Part shown: positions 7,308-15,202 of the stretch, one piece after another
Numbering within the stretch: the first letter of the stretch is position 1
How the letters are laid out: each line of letters begins with the position of its first letter
Origin: Candidatus Equimonas enterica
GTDB lineage: Bacteria; Bacteroidota; Bacteroidia; Bacteroidales; Bacteroidaceae
DNA: 51,608 nucleotides
Reading direction: 5' to 3'
NCBI GenBank assembly: GCA_018066225.1
Contig: JAGHRU010000052.1
Coordinates: 1 to 51,608, forward strand
Translations under genes and position numbers: made by a program
The notes under the pieces: generated by a model
Told to the model about the DNA's origin: nothing
What the model saw: the letters and a program-made list of their open reading frames with translations, nothing else
Databases searched by the model: none

Positions 7308-7808
7308 CTATGCGTCATGCGCCTTGGCGGCAACGGCAGCAGGGTGGTCGGTCAGATAGTTGGCAAAGAGCGTGGCAGCAAGGCGCACCATATATTCGCA
7401 GGGACGGCCGCGATAGTAGGCTTCGGTGCGCGGTGCGGCTTGCGGGTCGTCGTGCTTGGCGTCGGCGCGCAGCGCGAGGAGTTCGGCGCAGGTCAGGCTA
7501 CCAGCCGCAGCGCGAAACTGCTCGGCCATCTGCTGCACGAGCGCATAGTTGTGCGATTTGCCCTCACGATTGGCACCGTCGGTAGCACCCGTTGCAAGCC
7601 CGACGAGCATAAACAGACCGCAGGCCGCACCGCAGGTGAGCCGCATGCGCCCTATGCCGCCACCAAATGAGGACGCGGCGCGCAAGGCAAGGTCGCGCTC
7701 CATGCCGTAGAGGTCGGCAAAAGCGGCGACAACGCTCTGGGCGCAGTTGTAGCCTTCGTGGAAGAGGTGCACGGCCTCCTCTATACGTGGATTAAGATCT
7801 TTGTTCAT
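7308..7808 (-). CDS. C_GCAxxG_C_C family redox-motif protein
   Basis: A 166-residue protein of the C_GCAxxG_C_C family, recognised from its spaced cysteines. These are NCAQS near residue 21, TCGAACG near residue 59, LTCAELL near residue 105 and RPCEYM near residue 136. The cysteine and glycine pattern is thought to support redox chemistry or metal/cluster binding, but no reaction is established for this family. No signal peptide is visible. The gene overlaps the end of the TSCPD-domain gene by 17 nt, which implies coupled translation and probably a shared job. Confidence 0.88.
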   Translation of the reverse strand: MNKDLNPRIEEAVHLFHEGYNCAQSVVAAFADLYGMERDLALRAASSFGGGIGRMRLTCGAACGLFMLVGLATGATDGANREGKSHNYALVQQMAEQFRAAAGSLTCAELLALRADAKHDDPQAAPRTEAYYRGRPCEYMVRLAATLFANYLTDHPAAVAAKAHDA

Positions 7809-8049
7809 CTTGCTGCTTGAGCAGGCGGACAGCCTGCGCTAACTGGTCGGGACACGATGTGGGTTTACCACCGCAGCGGATGCCTTCGAGCCGAGCGATG
7901 ACCTCGTCGTAGGGCATGCCGATGACGAGCCGAGCAATGCCTTGCAGGTTGCCATGGCAACCGCCATAAAATTGCAGGGCGGTGATGCGGCCGTCACGAC
8001 CCTCGATGTCAATCTGCTGCGAGCAAGTGCCTTGTGTCTGATAGATCAT
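7792..8049 (-). CDS. TSCPD domain-containing protein (TIGR03905-like)
   Basis: An 85-residue protein with the small TSCPD domain. Key features are GTCSQQID near the N-terminus, YGGCHGNLQGIARLVIG in the middle, RCGGKPTSCPDQLAQA, and a short charged tail. The conserved cysteines are in GTCS, GGCHGN, RCGG and TSCPD. In larger proteins this domain sits at the C-terminus of class II ribonucleotide reductases; as a free-standing protein its role is unknown. Its 3' end overlaps the C_GCAxxG_C_C gene. A strong hairpin separates it from the yebC-family gene upstream, so it may begin its own transcript. Confidence 0.88.
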   Translation of the reverse strand: MIYQTQGTCSQQIDIEGRDGRITALQFYGGCHGNLQGIARLVIGMPYDEVIARLEGIRCGGKPTSCPDQLAQAVRLLKQQDEQRS

Positions 8050-8086
8050 GGTGAGAATACTTGGTGGTGAGCGGGTGAAAACAAGA

Positions 8087-8140
8087 AACTATGGCGACTA
8101 TAGCCGTAGGCGTCGCTGTGAGGCTATAGATGCCATAGTT
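8087..8140 (-). terminator. Hairpin after the yebC-family gene, probable terminator
   Basis: Two 19-nt arms (8087-8105 and 8122-8140) pair at 17 positions, with one 2-nt internal mismatch, around a 16-nt loop. On the minus strand the hairpin is followed by a T-rich TTTCTTGTTTTC stretch. It lies 29 nt after the stop of the yebC-family gene and 37 nt before the TSCPD gene, so it could terminate the former or attenuate read-through into the latter. Confidence 0.65.
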
Positions 8141-8169
8141 CCTATGTCTGCGTGTGCGCTGTGCACCGA

Positions 8170-8898
8170 TTAGGCCTCGGGAGCCATGTTGGTATATACC
8201 GTCTGCACGTCGTCGAAGTCTTCGAGACGCTCCACCATCTTGTCGATGGTCTCACGCTGCTCGGCAGTGACTTCCTTGAGGTCGTTGGGGATGTAGGTGA
8301 ACTCACCGCCGACATCCTCGTAGCCTTTCTCTTCGAGGAACTTCTGTATCTCGCTGTAACTCTTGGGGTCGCCATAGATGGTCAGCGTACCTTCTTCCGC
8401 GTCTTCCTCATACTCGTCTTCTACGCCGAGGTCGATGACTTCGAGGATGAACTCGTCCATATCGAGGTCGGCAGGCTTCTTGAAAGTAAAGACGCACTTG
8501 TGGTCGAAGAGGAAAGCAAGGCTACCCGAGGTGCCCATGTTGCCGCTGAACTTATTGAACACGCTGCGCACATCGCCCACGGTACGGGTGGGATTGTCGG
8601 TGAGGGTATCGACGAAGATGGCGATGCCGTGAGGACCATAGCCCTCGTATGTGCGTGTTTCATAACTGCTCTGATCCTTGCCTTGTGCATTCTTGATGGC
8701 GCGGTCGATGTTGTCCTTCGGCATGTTCTCGCGCTTGCAGACAGCGATGATGCTACGCAGCGAGGGGTTCATGTCGGGATCGGGGCCACCAGCCTTAACG
8801 GCGATGGCTATCTGCTTGCCCAGACGCGTGAAGGTCTTGGCCATGTGCCCCCAACGCTTCAACTTGGCGGCTTTGCGGTATTCAAATGCTCTTCCCAT
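8170..8898 (-). CDS. YebC/PmpR family protein
   Basis: A 242-residue protein of the YebC/PmpR family. Some members act as DNA-binding regulators and others assist translation of proline-rich stretches. Signatures include the N-terminal GRAFEYRKAAKLKRWGHMAK, then GGPDPDMNPSLR, NMPKDNIDRAIK, YEGYGPHGIAIFVD, LTDNPTRTVGDVR and GSLAFLFDHK, with an acidic C-terminal half ending in FDDVQTVYTNM. This matches the expected length of about 240 residues. It follows pheT on the minus strand after about 100 nt. Which of the two family roles applies cannot be told from sequence alone. Confidence 0.95.
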   Translation of the reverse strand: MGRAFEYRKAAKLKRWGHMAKTFTRLGKQIAIAVKAGGPDPDMNPSLRSIIAVCKRENMPKDNIDRAIKNAQGKDQSSYETRTYEGYGPHGIAIFVDTLTDNPTRTVGDVRSVFNKFSGNMGTSGSLAFLFDHKCVFTFKKPADLDMDEFILEVIDLGVEDEYEEDAEEGTLTIYGDPKSYSEIQKFLEEKGYEDVGGEFTYIPNDLKEVTAEQRETIDKMVERLEDFDDVQTVYTNMAPEA

Positions 8899-9004
8899 GG
8901 GTATTGTGTTTTGAGTTTGTTGATTATGGATAGGTTGTTAATAGATGCTGTGGTGGAGGGTTGCTTGGCTGCGCCGTGGTATGCCTCGCCGTGACGCAGA
9001 AGGT

Positions 9005-11510
9005 CTAACGCTGCTCTGCGCCAAGGTTTTTGACAAGGGCTGCGAGTATCTTCTGCATGATGGCGTCGGTCTGCTTGTCGTTCATCGTCTTGTTCTCATC
9101 CTGCAAGGTGAACTTGACGGCGTAGCTCTTCTTGCCCTCTGGCAGATGCTTGCCTTCATATACGTCGAAGAGCACGACGTCGCGCAGGAGTTTGCGCTCC
9201 GTCTTCTCGGCGATGTCGCGGATTTGCTGGAAGGTCACGGACTTATCGACCAAGAGTGCCAAGTCGCGGCGCACGAAGGGGTACTTGCTGAGCTCCTTGT
9301 ACGACACATCCTTGCGGCTGAGGCGGCGCATCAGTGCTGTCCAGTCGAAGTCGGCGAAATACACTTCCTGCTCTATGCCGAAAGTTGCGGCTATGTTCTT
9401 TTTCACGATGCCCAGTTCCAGCATCTTCTTACCGCTACGGTCGGTCATCATGAGGCTGCGGCTCATCAGATCGTTATCGCCGTCAGTGGTGATGAACTGC
9501 TGGGTGTTGATGCCCAGACGGCGCAGGATGTTTTGTACGTGGGCTTTGAGTTCGTAGAAGTTGGTGCCCTCGTCGGGGTGAGCCCAGTTGCTTTCCACGC
9601 GTTTTCCCGTCACCCAAAGGCTGAGGTGCGTAGCCTCGCTGTAGCAGGCCAAGACGCGTTTGTCGCCATGCTGGGCGGCCTCCTCCGTGAGGTCGGTAGC
9701 GCGGCGGGAGGCATCGTAGCGGTAGCAGCCGCCAAACTCGAAGAGGTGGAGGTTGCCAGCCTTACGCTTGACATTGCGCGCGATGCTTTCGAGGCCGCCG
9801 AAGAGCAAGGTCTGGCGCATCACCGAGAGTTCGCCGCTAAGCGGATTGAGCAGGCGTACCAAGTGCTCGGGAGCGTAGGTCTGACTCCGTGTAGTAACTT
9901 TCGCGCGTGAGAGAGTTGCAGAGTATCTCGTGGAAACCGCCACCGACGAGTTGCTCACTTACGAGGTTTTGCAACTTATTGCTGCGGTCGGCATCGCCTT
10001 TGATGGTAAGCGTGGAGGTGAGGGTGGTGGGGATTTCTACATTGTTGTAGCCGTAGATGCGCAGGATGTCTTCGACAACGTCGCACGGACGTTGCACATC
10101 GACGCGATAGGCTGGTACGCGGAGCGTAAGTCCTTTGGCCGTCTCTGCTGTGATCTCCATCTCCAAGGAACGACAGATGCCCTTGATGGTTTCTGGCGCG
10201 AGGTGCTTGCCGATGAGCTCGTCGGCATATTGGTAGTCGAGCGTGACCTCAAAGTGCTTGGGCAGTGCAGCGTCGCTGACGCTCACTTCGGCTATGTCCA
10301 TCGCGATAGTGCCGCCTGCCAAAGTCTTGGCCAGCATAGCGGCTTGCTGCAAAGCGTAGCGCTGGCCGTCGGGGTCTATGCCGCGCTCGAAGCGGAAAGA
10401 GGCATCGGTGGAAAGACCATGGCGACGTGCCGACTTGCGCACCCATGTCGGGTGGAAATATGCGCTCTCAAAGAGAATGTCGGTTGTGGTGTCGTAGGTG
10501 CCGCTACCCTTGCCGCCGAGCACGCCAGCGATGCACATCGGCTCCTCGGCATTGCAGATGACGAGATCGTGGTCGGAGAGTTTGTGCTCCACACCGTCGT
10601 GGGTGACGAAAGGAGTGCCCTCTGCCATGGTCTTGACGACCACCTTGCCGCCTTTGACCATAGCAGCGTCAAAGCAGTGCAAGGGCTGGCCGTAAGCCAT
10701 CATGATGTAGTTGGTAATATCGACGATATTGTTGATGGGGCGCAGACCTATGGCGTTGAGTCGGTCTTGCAGCCACTTGGGCGAAGGAGCGACGTGGCAG
10801 CCTTTGACGGTGACGGCCAGATAGCGCGGACACGCCTCCTGGTTTTCTACCACGACATCGACGGGCAGGTCGTGGTTATCTACCTTGAAGTCCTCTGTGC
10901 TGGGGCGATGCAGCGCAGTTTTGATGTCACGCGCGGTGAGGTAGGCGTAGAGGTCGCGTGCCACACCATAGTGGGAGCAGGCATCGGCGCGGTTGGGGGT
11001 GATATCTACTTCGATGAGGTAGTCGCTTTCGAGGCCAAAGTATTGTGCTGCGGGCATACCTGTGGGCGTGTCTTCGGGCAGCACCATGATGCCATCGTGG
11101 GAGGTGCCGACGCCGATTTCGTCCTCAGCGCATATCATGCCGTTGGAGACTACGCCGCGCAGCTTGGAGCGCTTGATGCAAAACTCCTTGTCGCCGTCGT
11201 AAAGCGTCGTGCCGAGGGTGGCCACGATGACTTTCTGTCCAGCGGCCACATTGGGCGCACCGCAGACGATTTGGGTCGGATCATTGCCGTCGGCGAAGTC
11301 CACGGTCGTGATGTGCATGTGGTCGCTGTCGGGATGCGGCTCGCAGGTGAGAACATGACCCACTACAAGGCCTTTGAGCCCGCCGCGTATGGTTTGTACT
11401 TCCTCTATGCCGTCCACCTCCAAGCCGATAGAGGTGAGGGCATCGGCTACTTCTTGGGCTGTGAGGTCGAAATCGACGTACTCTTTCAGCCATTTGTAGG
11501 ATATATTCAT
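9005..11510 (-). CDS. pheT: Phenylalanyl-tRNA synthetase beta subunit, frameshifted
   Basis: PheT pairs with PheS to charge tRNA-Phe and carries the editing and anticodon-binding domains. The first reading frame (11510 to 9837) begins MNISYKWLKEYVDFDLTAQE and includes the tRNA-binding EMAP-like domain (VVGHVLTCEPHPDSDHMHIT), the B3/B4 editing region and B5. The second frame (to 9005) carries the catalytic-like core (LRLLNPLSGELSVMRQTLLF is preceded by YAPEHLV) and the ferredoxin-fold anticodon domain ending in ALVKNLGAEQR. The frames join at about 9881-9890, where one extra base shifts translation: the zero frame reads YYTESDLRSR and the shifted frame QTYAPEHL. Removing one base gives roughly 830 residues, the normal length. 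As the gene is essential, a sequence error is the most likely cause. pheS is not in the window. Confidence 0.93.
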
Positions 11511-11537
11511 AATGATGTGCTATACAAAATTTGCGCG

Positions 11538-11569
11538 CAAAGTTACAAAATTCCCGCGAAAGTGCCAAG
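11538..11569 (-). promoter_or_regulatory. Promoter of pheT
   Basis: On the minus strand a -7 TAACTTTG (11538-11545) lies 20 bp from a -33-like CTTG (11566-11569), about 28 nt before the pheT start codon. It faces away from the divergent promoter at 11594-11625. Confidence 0.65.
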
Positions 11570-11593
11570 CATTGTCGCTTTTTTGGCCTGAAA

Positions 11594-11625
11594 TTTGGCA
11601 AATTACGGAGATAGCGGTAACTTTG
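11594..11625 (+). promoter_or_regulatory. Promoter of the periplasmic-binding-like gene
   Basis: A -33 TTTG (11594-11597), a 20-bp spacer and a -7 TAACTTTG (11618-11625) match the Bacteroidota sigma-ABfr consensus. The transcript would start about 20 nt before the ATG at 11652, which also supports that start over an upstream ATG at 11595. Confidence 0.8.
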
Positions 11626-11651
11626 CGGCGGCAAATCATGTTTGTTATCCT

Positions 11652-12815
11652 ATGAAGCACCTATTTCTATCCCGTCTTGTCTTGGTTGTACTATTGGGCT
11701 TCGGAGTTTTCTCCGAGGCGGTCTGTGTGGCGCGTGCTGCGCTGACGCAGCCTGCGCAGCCTACCGTGCGTGTGAGCGTCGTTCTGCCTTTCGGCGCAAA
11801 GGGCGTGGAGGGGAGTCGCAGCGTGGAGTTCTACCGTGGCTTCTTAATGGCGGTGGATGTGGTCAAGCAGCGCGGCATCAATGTCTGCGTCAATGCCTAC
11901 GACGAGGGTACGCCACGCACCGACATTGCGCCTATCTTGGAGCGCGTGTCGGCCACGCACCCCGACCTGCTGATAGCGCCAGTCTATCCGTCTCATTTTG
12001 AGAGCGTTTCGGCTTTCGCTACGCGCGCTACCTTGCCCACGGCCGTGCCGTTCTCCTCGCGCATATCCCAGATTACCAGCAATCCCTTCTTGGTAGCCCT
12101 CAACGCGCCCGAGACCTTCCGCTCGCAAGCCGCTGTGGATCTTGTGGCCAAGAACTTCGGCAAATCGGGGCAAATCATTGTGGTGCAGACCGCCGAGGCT
12201 TCGGAGCGTGACTTCACCGATGCGCTGAGTGCAGAGATGCGGCAGCAGGGCTATGCGGTGGCCACCCTGCCGCAGAGTTTCACCACTGCTGAGTTGCAGC
12301 AGGTCGTCCGAGCAGGTGTGCCCAATCTGATTATCCCCGACGCCAGTGAGGTGGAGGTGATGCGTGCGCTTGCCGAGCGTGTCCGCCTCTATCGCACAGC
12401 CCACAGCGCAGACAACATCGCGCTACTGGGCTATCCCGAATGGGGGGGCGAAGCAGCGCGCAACGCGGCAGTGCTCCACGAGGCCAACACCTACATCCTC
12501 ACGCCGTCCTTCTACAACACTTACGACGTGTGCACGCGCAACCTCGAAGCCGACTACAAAATCGCCTTTGGCAGTGTGCCTACTGACATGACGCCGCGCC
12601 TTTTCCTCTTGGGCTATGACTTCGGACTCTATGCCCTCGTGGGCATCGCCGAAGGTGGTGCTACGTTTTGGGGCAGCAAGACACCAGCGGTAGCGCAGTT
12701 GCAGACCGACTTCCGCTTTGCGCGTCCATCGGCAGGCTGTGGCTTCGTCAATACCTGTATGTGGATGTTGCACTACAAGACAGATCGCTCTATCGACAAA
12801 ATATCCAGAATTTGA
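11652..12815 (+). CDS. Periplasmic-binding-protein-like (type 1) secreted protein
   Basis: A 387-residue secreted protein. The N-terminus MKHLFLSRLVLVVLLGFGVF is a signal peptide, with cleavage probably after VARA. The mature part begins VRVSVVLPFGAKGVEGSRSV, followed by FYRGFLMAVDVVKQRGINV and NVCVNAYDEG. This matches the first strand-helix units of type 1 periplasmic-binding folds (Leu/Ile/Val-receptor type), as does LLIAPVYPSHFESVSAFA. Related Bacteroidetes proteins often carry a LysM domain first; none is visible here. The ligand is unknown, and no ABC transporter is adjacent. The gene is followed 23 nt later by an outer-membrane barrel gene on the same strand, so the two are probably co-transcribed. 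Confidence 0.7.
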   Translation: MKHLFLSRLVLVVLLGFGVFSEAVCVARAALTQPAQPTVRVSVVLPFGAKGVEGSRSVEFYRGFLMAVDVVKQRGINVCVNAYDEGTPRTDIAPILERVSATHPDLLIAPVYPSHFESVSAFATRATLPTAVPFSSRISQITSNPFLVALNAPETFRSQAAVDLVAKNFGKSGQIIVVQTAEASERDFTDALSAEMRQQGYAVATLPQSFTTAELQQVVRAGVPNLIIPDASEVEVMRALAERVRLYRTAHSADNIALLGYPEWGGEAARNAAVLHEANTYILTPSFYNTYDVCTRNLEADYKIAFGSVPTDMTPRLFLLGYDFGLYALVGIAEGGATFWGSKTPAVAQLQTDFRFARPSAGCGFVNTCMWMLHYKTDRSIDKISRI

Positions 12816-12838
12816 CCGACCTCCAACGCTTATCTTCT

Positions 12839-13543
12839 ATGCGTCGTTTCCTACTCCTGCTTACGATAGCCTTCCCGCTCTCTTGCCTTGCGCAAATTGG
12901 TGAACCCCGCAGTCAGTTGTCGCTTGGCGGTGGGGTTGGCGTGGCGTTGAGCAAGGTGTCGTTTTCGCCCAGCGTCGTGCAGTCTTACCACACCGCACCT
13001 TACGGCGGCCTCACTGTGCGCTACACTTGCGAGAAGTACTTCTCGCTGATATGTGCCCTACAAGCCGAGTTCAACTATGGCGTGATGGGCTGGACGGAGC
13101 ACTGCATGAGCAGTGCCAACGTGCCCCTGCCCGATACTTACAGCCGCCACATCCACTACTTGCAGGTGCCGCTGCTGGCGCATCTGGGGCTCGGACGCGA
13201 GCAACAGGGCTTTATGGGCTATCTGTTGCTGGGGCCGCAAGTCGGCTTTGCGCTGGGCGATAGCGAAAGCCGCAGCAGCGTGTGGACGCTCGATGAAGCG
13301 GGGCATCCCGATCGCCTTAATGGCCGCTATGCGCAGTATGACCTGCCCTTGAAGCATAAGTTCGACTACGGCATCACGGGTGGTCTCGGGGTGCAATACT
13401 CCACGGGTACAGGACATTTCCTGCTCGAAGGCCGCTACTATTTTGGCCTTTCCGACCTCTTCGGTGCGGCCAAGGGCGATGCTTTCTCGCGCTCTTCCAT
13501 GAGTACGATATACATTCGCGCGGCTTATCTTTTCGACATTTAG
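12839..13543 (+). CDS. PorT-like outer membrane beta-barrel protein
   Basis: A 234-residue protein with signal peptide MRRFLLLLTIAFPLSCLAQ. Alternating hydrophobic residues and glycines follow (LSLGGGVGVALSKVSF, YGGLTVRYTCEKYFSLICAL, YLLLGPQVGFALG, DYGITGGLGVQYSTG, FLLEGRYYFGLSDLF). It ends in IYIRAAYLFDI, an aromatic-rich last strand expected for an outer-membrane barrel. The overall pattern fits the PorT/DUF2490-type 'outer membrane beta-barrel' group of Bacteroidetes. The start at 12839 was chosen for the signal peptide; the longer in-frame version overlaps the previous gene. The 3' end faces a large hairpin built from the 22-bp repeat. Confidence 0.8.
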   Translation: MRRFLLLLTIAFPLSCLAQIGEPRSQLSLGGGVGVALSKVSFSPSVVQSYHTAPYGGLTVRYTCEKYFSLICALQAEFNYGVMGWTEHCMSSANVPLPDTYSRHIHYLQVPLLAHLGLGREQQGFMGYLLLGPQVGFALGDSESRSSVWTLDEAGHPDRLNGRYAQYDLPLKHKFDYGITGGLGVQYSTGTGHFLLEGRYYFGLSDLFGAAKGDAFSRSSMSTIYIRAAYLFDI

Positions 13544-13581
13544 CCTTGCGCTTTTTCCGCTCTGGGCGGAGCGGGAAAACT

Positions 13582-13637
13582 ATCTGCCCTCATCGTTTTA
13601 CCTATCTGCGCAGACAGGTGAAACGATGAGGGCAGAT
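13582..13637. repeat. 22-bp repeat units forming a perfect-scale hairpin, locus B
   Basis: Arms 13582-13603 and 13616-13637 are 22 nt each and pair at every position with one G:U pair. The 12-nt loop contains TCTGCGCAGA, itself a perfect palindrome. The arms are repeat units of the same family as loci A, C, D and E, here in inverted orientation. The hairpin sits between two convergent genes (ends at 13543 and 13668) and could stop transcription from both sides, although no long T-run follows. Confidence 0.88.
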
Positions 13638-13667
13638 GCTTATATAGGGCTGCCGTGAGGCGGTAGC

Positions 13668-15182
13668 CTACTTCACAAGATACTTCTTGCCGCCTTGGAT
13701 ATACAGTCCGGGTTGCTTGGCGGCTTCACGCGCAAAGCGTCGTCCCCAGAGGTCGTAGGCTTCGCGTGCAGCGTCGGTCTGCGTGGGCAGGGCGATGCCA
13801 GTGTTGCCTACGGGCGAGATGACAACGCCCAGCAGGAGTTCCAAGTGATAGACCTCCGTGGTGCTGGCATTGATGATGAGGTAGTTCATCTCTTCTGGCT
13901 CGGTGAAGATGCCCGTGGCAGGGTCATAGACGAGGATGAAGTCGCTGTATAGCGGGGTGCCGCTGATGATATCCACGCCGCCGAGCCAGATGGGATATTC
14001 TTCGCCGTAGAGGCCGAGAAACTGGTTCTTAGGGAAGACGACGACATTGCCCGTCTTTTGCCCTTTGGCCCAGATGTCGCAGAAGTCGGCCGACAAGCCC
14101 ATCATCCACACCTCGTCACCGTCGAAGCAGACTTCCACGTACTGCTCCACCTCGGCGTCCGTCTCGTAGTCTCTGGCACGCAGGGTGTAGCGCAGGTGGT
14201 CGAGACCTGCGGGCGGCTCACTGGTGATCATGACGGGCGACTGCGGGCTGTAAGGCGCGATGGTGACGTCCGTGAAATAGACGAAAGGCATGGGCGTCTC
14301 GTAGCCGCAGTTGATGACGAAGGTGTCGTCGTCGGGCATGGTGAGCGTGTTGGTGGCCGCATCGTAGCGGAAGGTTAGCGGCTTTATCTCGCCGACTTCG
14401 TCGATGGTGCAGGCATAGAGGTCGTAGAGGCCGTTGTAGTTACCGAGGTATTGCACGGCATCGACCGTAGCCACGCCGTCTTGGACGTTGGCACGCACCC
14501 AGCCATCGGGGCAAGCCAGCGCGAGGCCGCGCACGTAGAGTTCATCGCCTACGGTGCCCACCTCTACGGTGTAGTGCGTCGGGATGTTGGCCACATGCTT
14601 TTCGTCGTACTGATAGCCGTGGAGTTCGCAGGTCTTGGTGGTCATACCCGTGGGCGGTGTCACCAGCGGATCGTCGCCAGCGATGGCCTCGGGGAGGATA
14701 TAGACTTCGTTGAGCAGATAGTCGTAGATATAGGACACTTGCGAGGGGTCGCGCGTGAGGAGTATCCAGTTGCTCGTCGTAGTCGAGAAAGCCTTGGTAG
14801 TGGGGTCGTAGTTCATGGTGAGCCCCGACACATCGCCCGTGCCCGTATCTGCGCCGAGGAGGTACTGCGGTACGGCGTCGAAGCCTACGGTGTGGGTGCC
14901 TAAATACTGCGGTGTGTCGAAGGTAGCGGAATAGTCGTCGATTTCGGCCTTGACCCAAGCCTCGGGGAGTGTGGGCGAGAGGCCTTGGAGGTAGGCGGTC
15001 TGGCCGTCAAACATCACCTTGACATTTTGACGAATAGCCTTTTCGCCATACGAGACGGCCGTCATCACGTAGTCGCGCTGGGTAAGCCCTGCGGGCGGCG
15101 TGAGCACTTCATTTTGCGCTGCCATAGGGAGCGAAAACAGGAAGAGGGCAATCAAGCATTGCCATTTTGAGAGCAAATTCAT
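13668..15182 (-). CDS. Three-repeat secreted surface protein with type IX-like sorting tail
   Basis: A 504-residue secreted protein. The signal peptide MNLLSKWQCLIALFLFSLPM is followed by three related units of about 140 residues. They start near residue 28 (TPPAGLTQRDYVMTAVSYGE), residue 174 (TPPTGMTTKTCELHGYQYDE) and residue 317 (SEPPAGLDHLRYTLRARDYE). Each contains a 'V.FDG...Y/W..GLS' beta-rich segment. The C-terminus AYDLWGRRF...GLYIQGGKKYLVK resembles the Por/type IX secretion sorting domain of Prevotella and relatives. Substrate or binding partner is unknown. It lies 20 nt after the C10 protease gene, so the two are probably made together and exported by the same route. Confidence 0.75.
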   Translation of the reverse strand: MNLLSKWQCLIALFLFSLPMAAQNEVLTPPAGLTQRDYVMTAVSYGEKAIRQNVKVMFDGQTAYLQGLSPTLPEAWVKAEIDDYSATFDTPQYLGTHTVGFDAVPQYLLGADTGTGDVSGLTMNYDPTTKAFSTTTSNWILLTRDPSQVSYIYDYLLNEVYILPEAIAGDDPLVTPPTGMTTKTCELHGYQYDEKHVANIPTHYTVEVGTVGDELYVRGLALACPDGWVRANVQDGVATVDAVQYLGNYNGLYDLYACTIDEVGEIKPLTFRYDAATNTLTMPDDDTFVINCGYETPMPFVYFTDVTIAPYSPQSPVMITSEPPAGLDHLRYTLRARDYETDAEVEQYVEVCFDGDEVWMMGLSADFCDIWAKGQKTGNVVVFPKNQFLGLYGEEYPIWLGGVDIISGTPLYSDFILVYDPATGIFTEPEEMNYLIINASTTEVYHLELLLGVVISPVGNTGIALPTQTDAAREAYDLWGRRFAREAAKQPGLYIQGGKKYLVK

Positions 15183-15202
15183 AGCGTTATGCGTTGTATG
15201 GA

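Noticed and set aside
9875..9895. Programmed +1 frameshift in pheT
   Set aside because: There is no in-frame stop or slippery codon at the join, and pheT is not known to use frameshifting; an extra base is simpler.
9930..11591. A 553-codon open frame on the plus strand opposite pheT
   Set aside because: It is the antisense of a clear synthetase gene; its translation has no conserved motifs, and long antisense frames are common in this GC-rich DNA.
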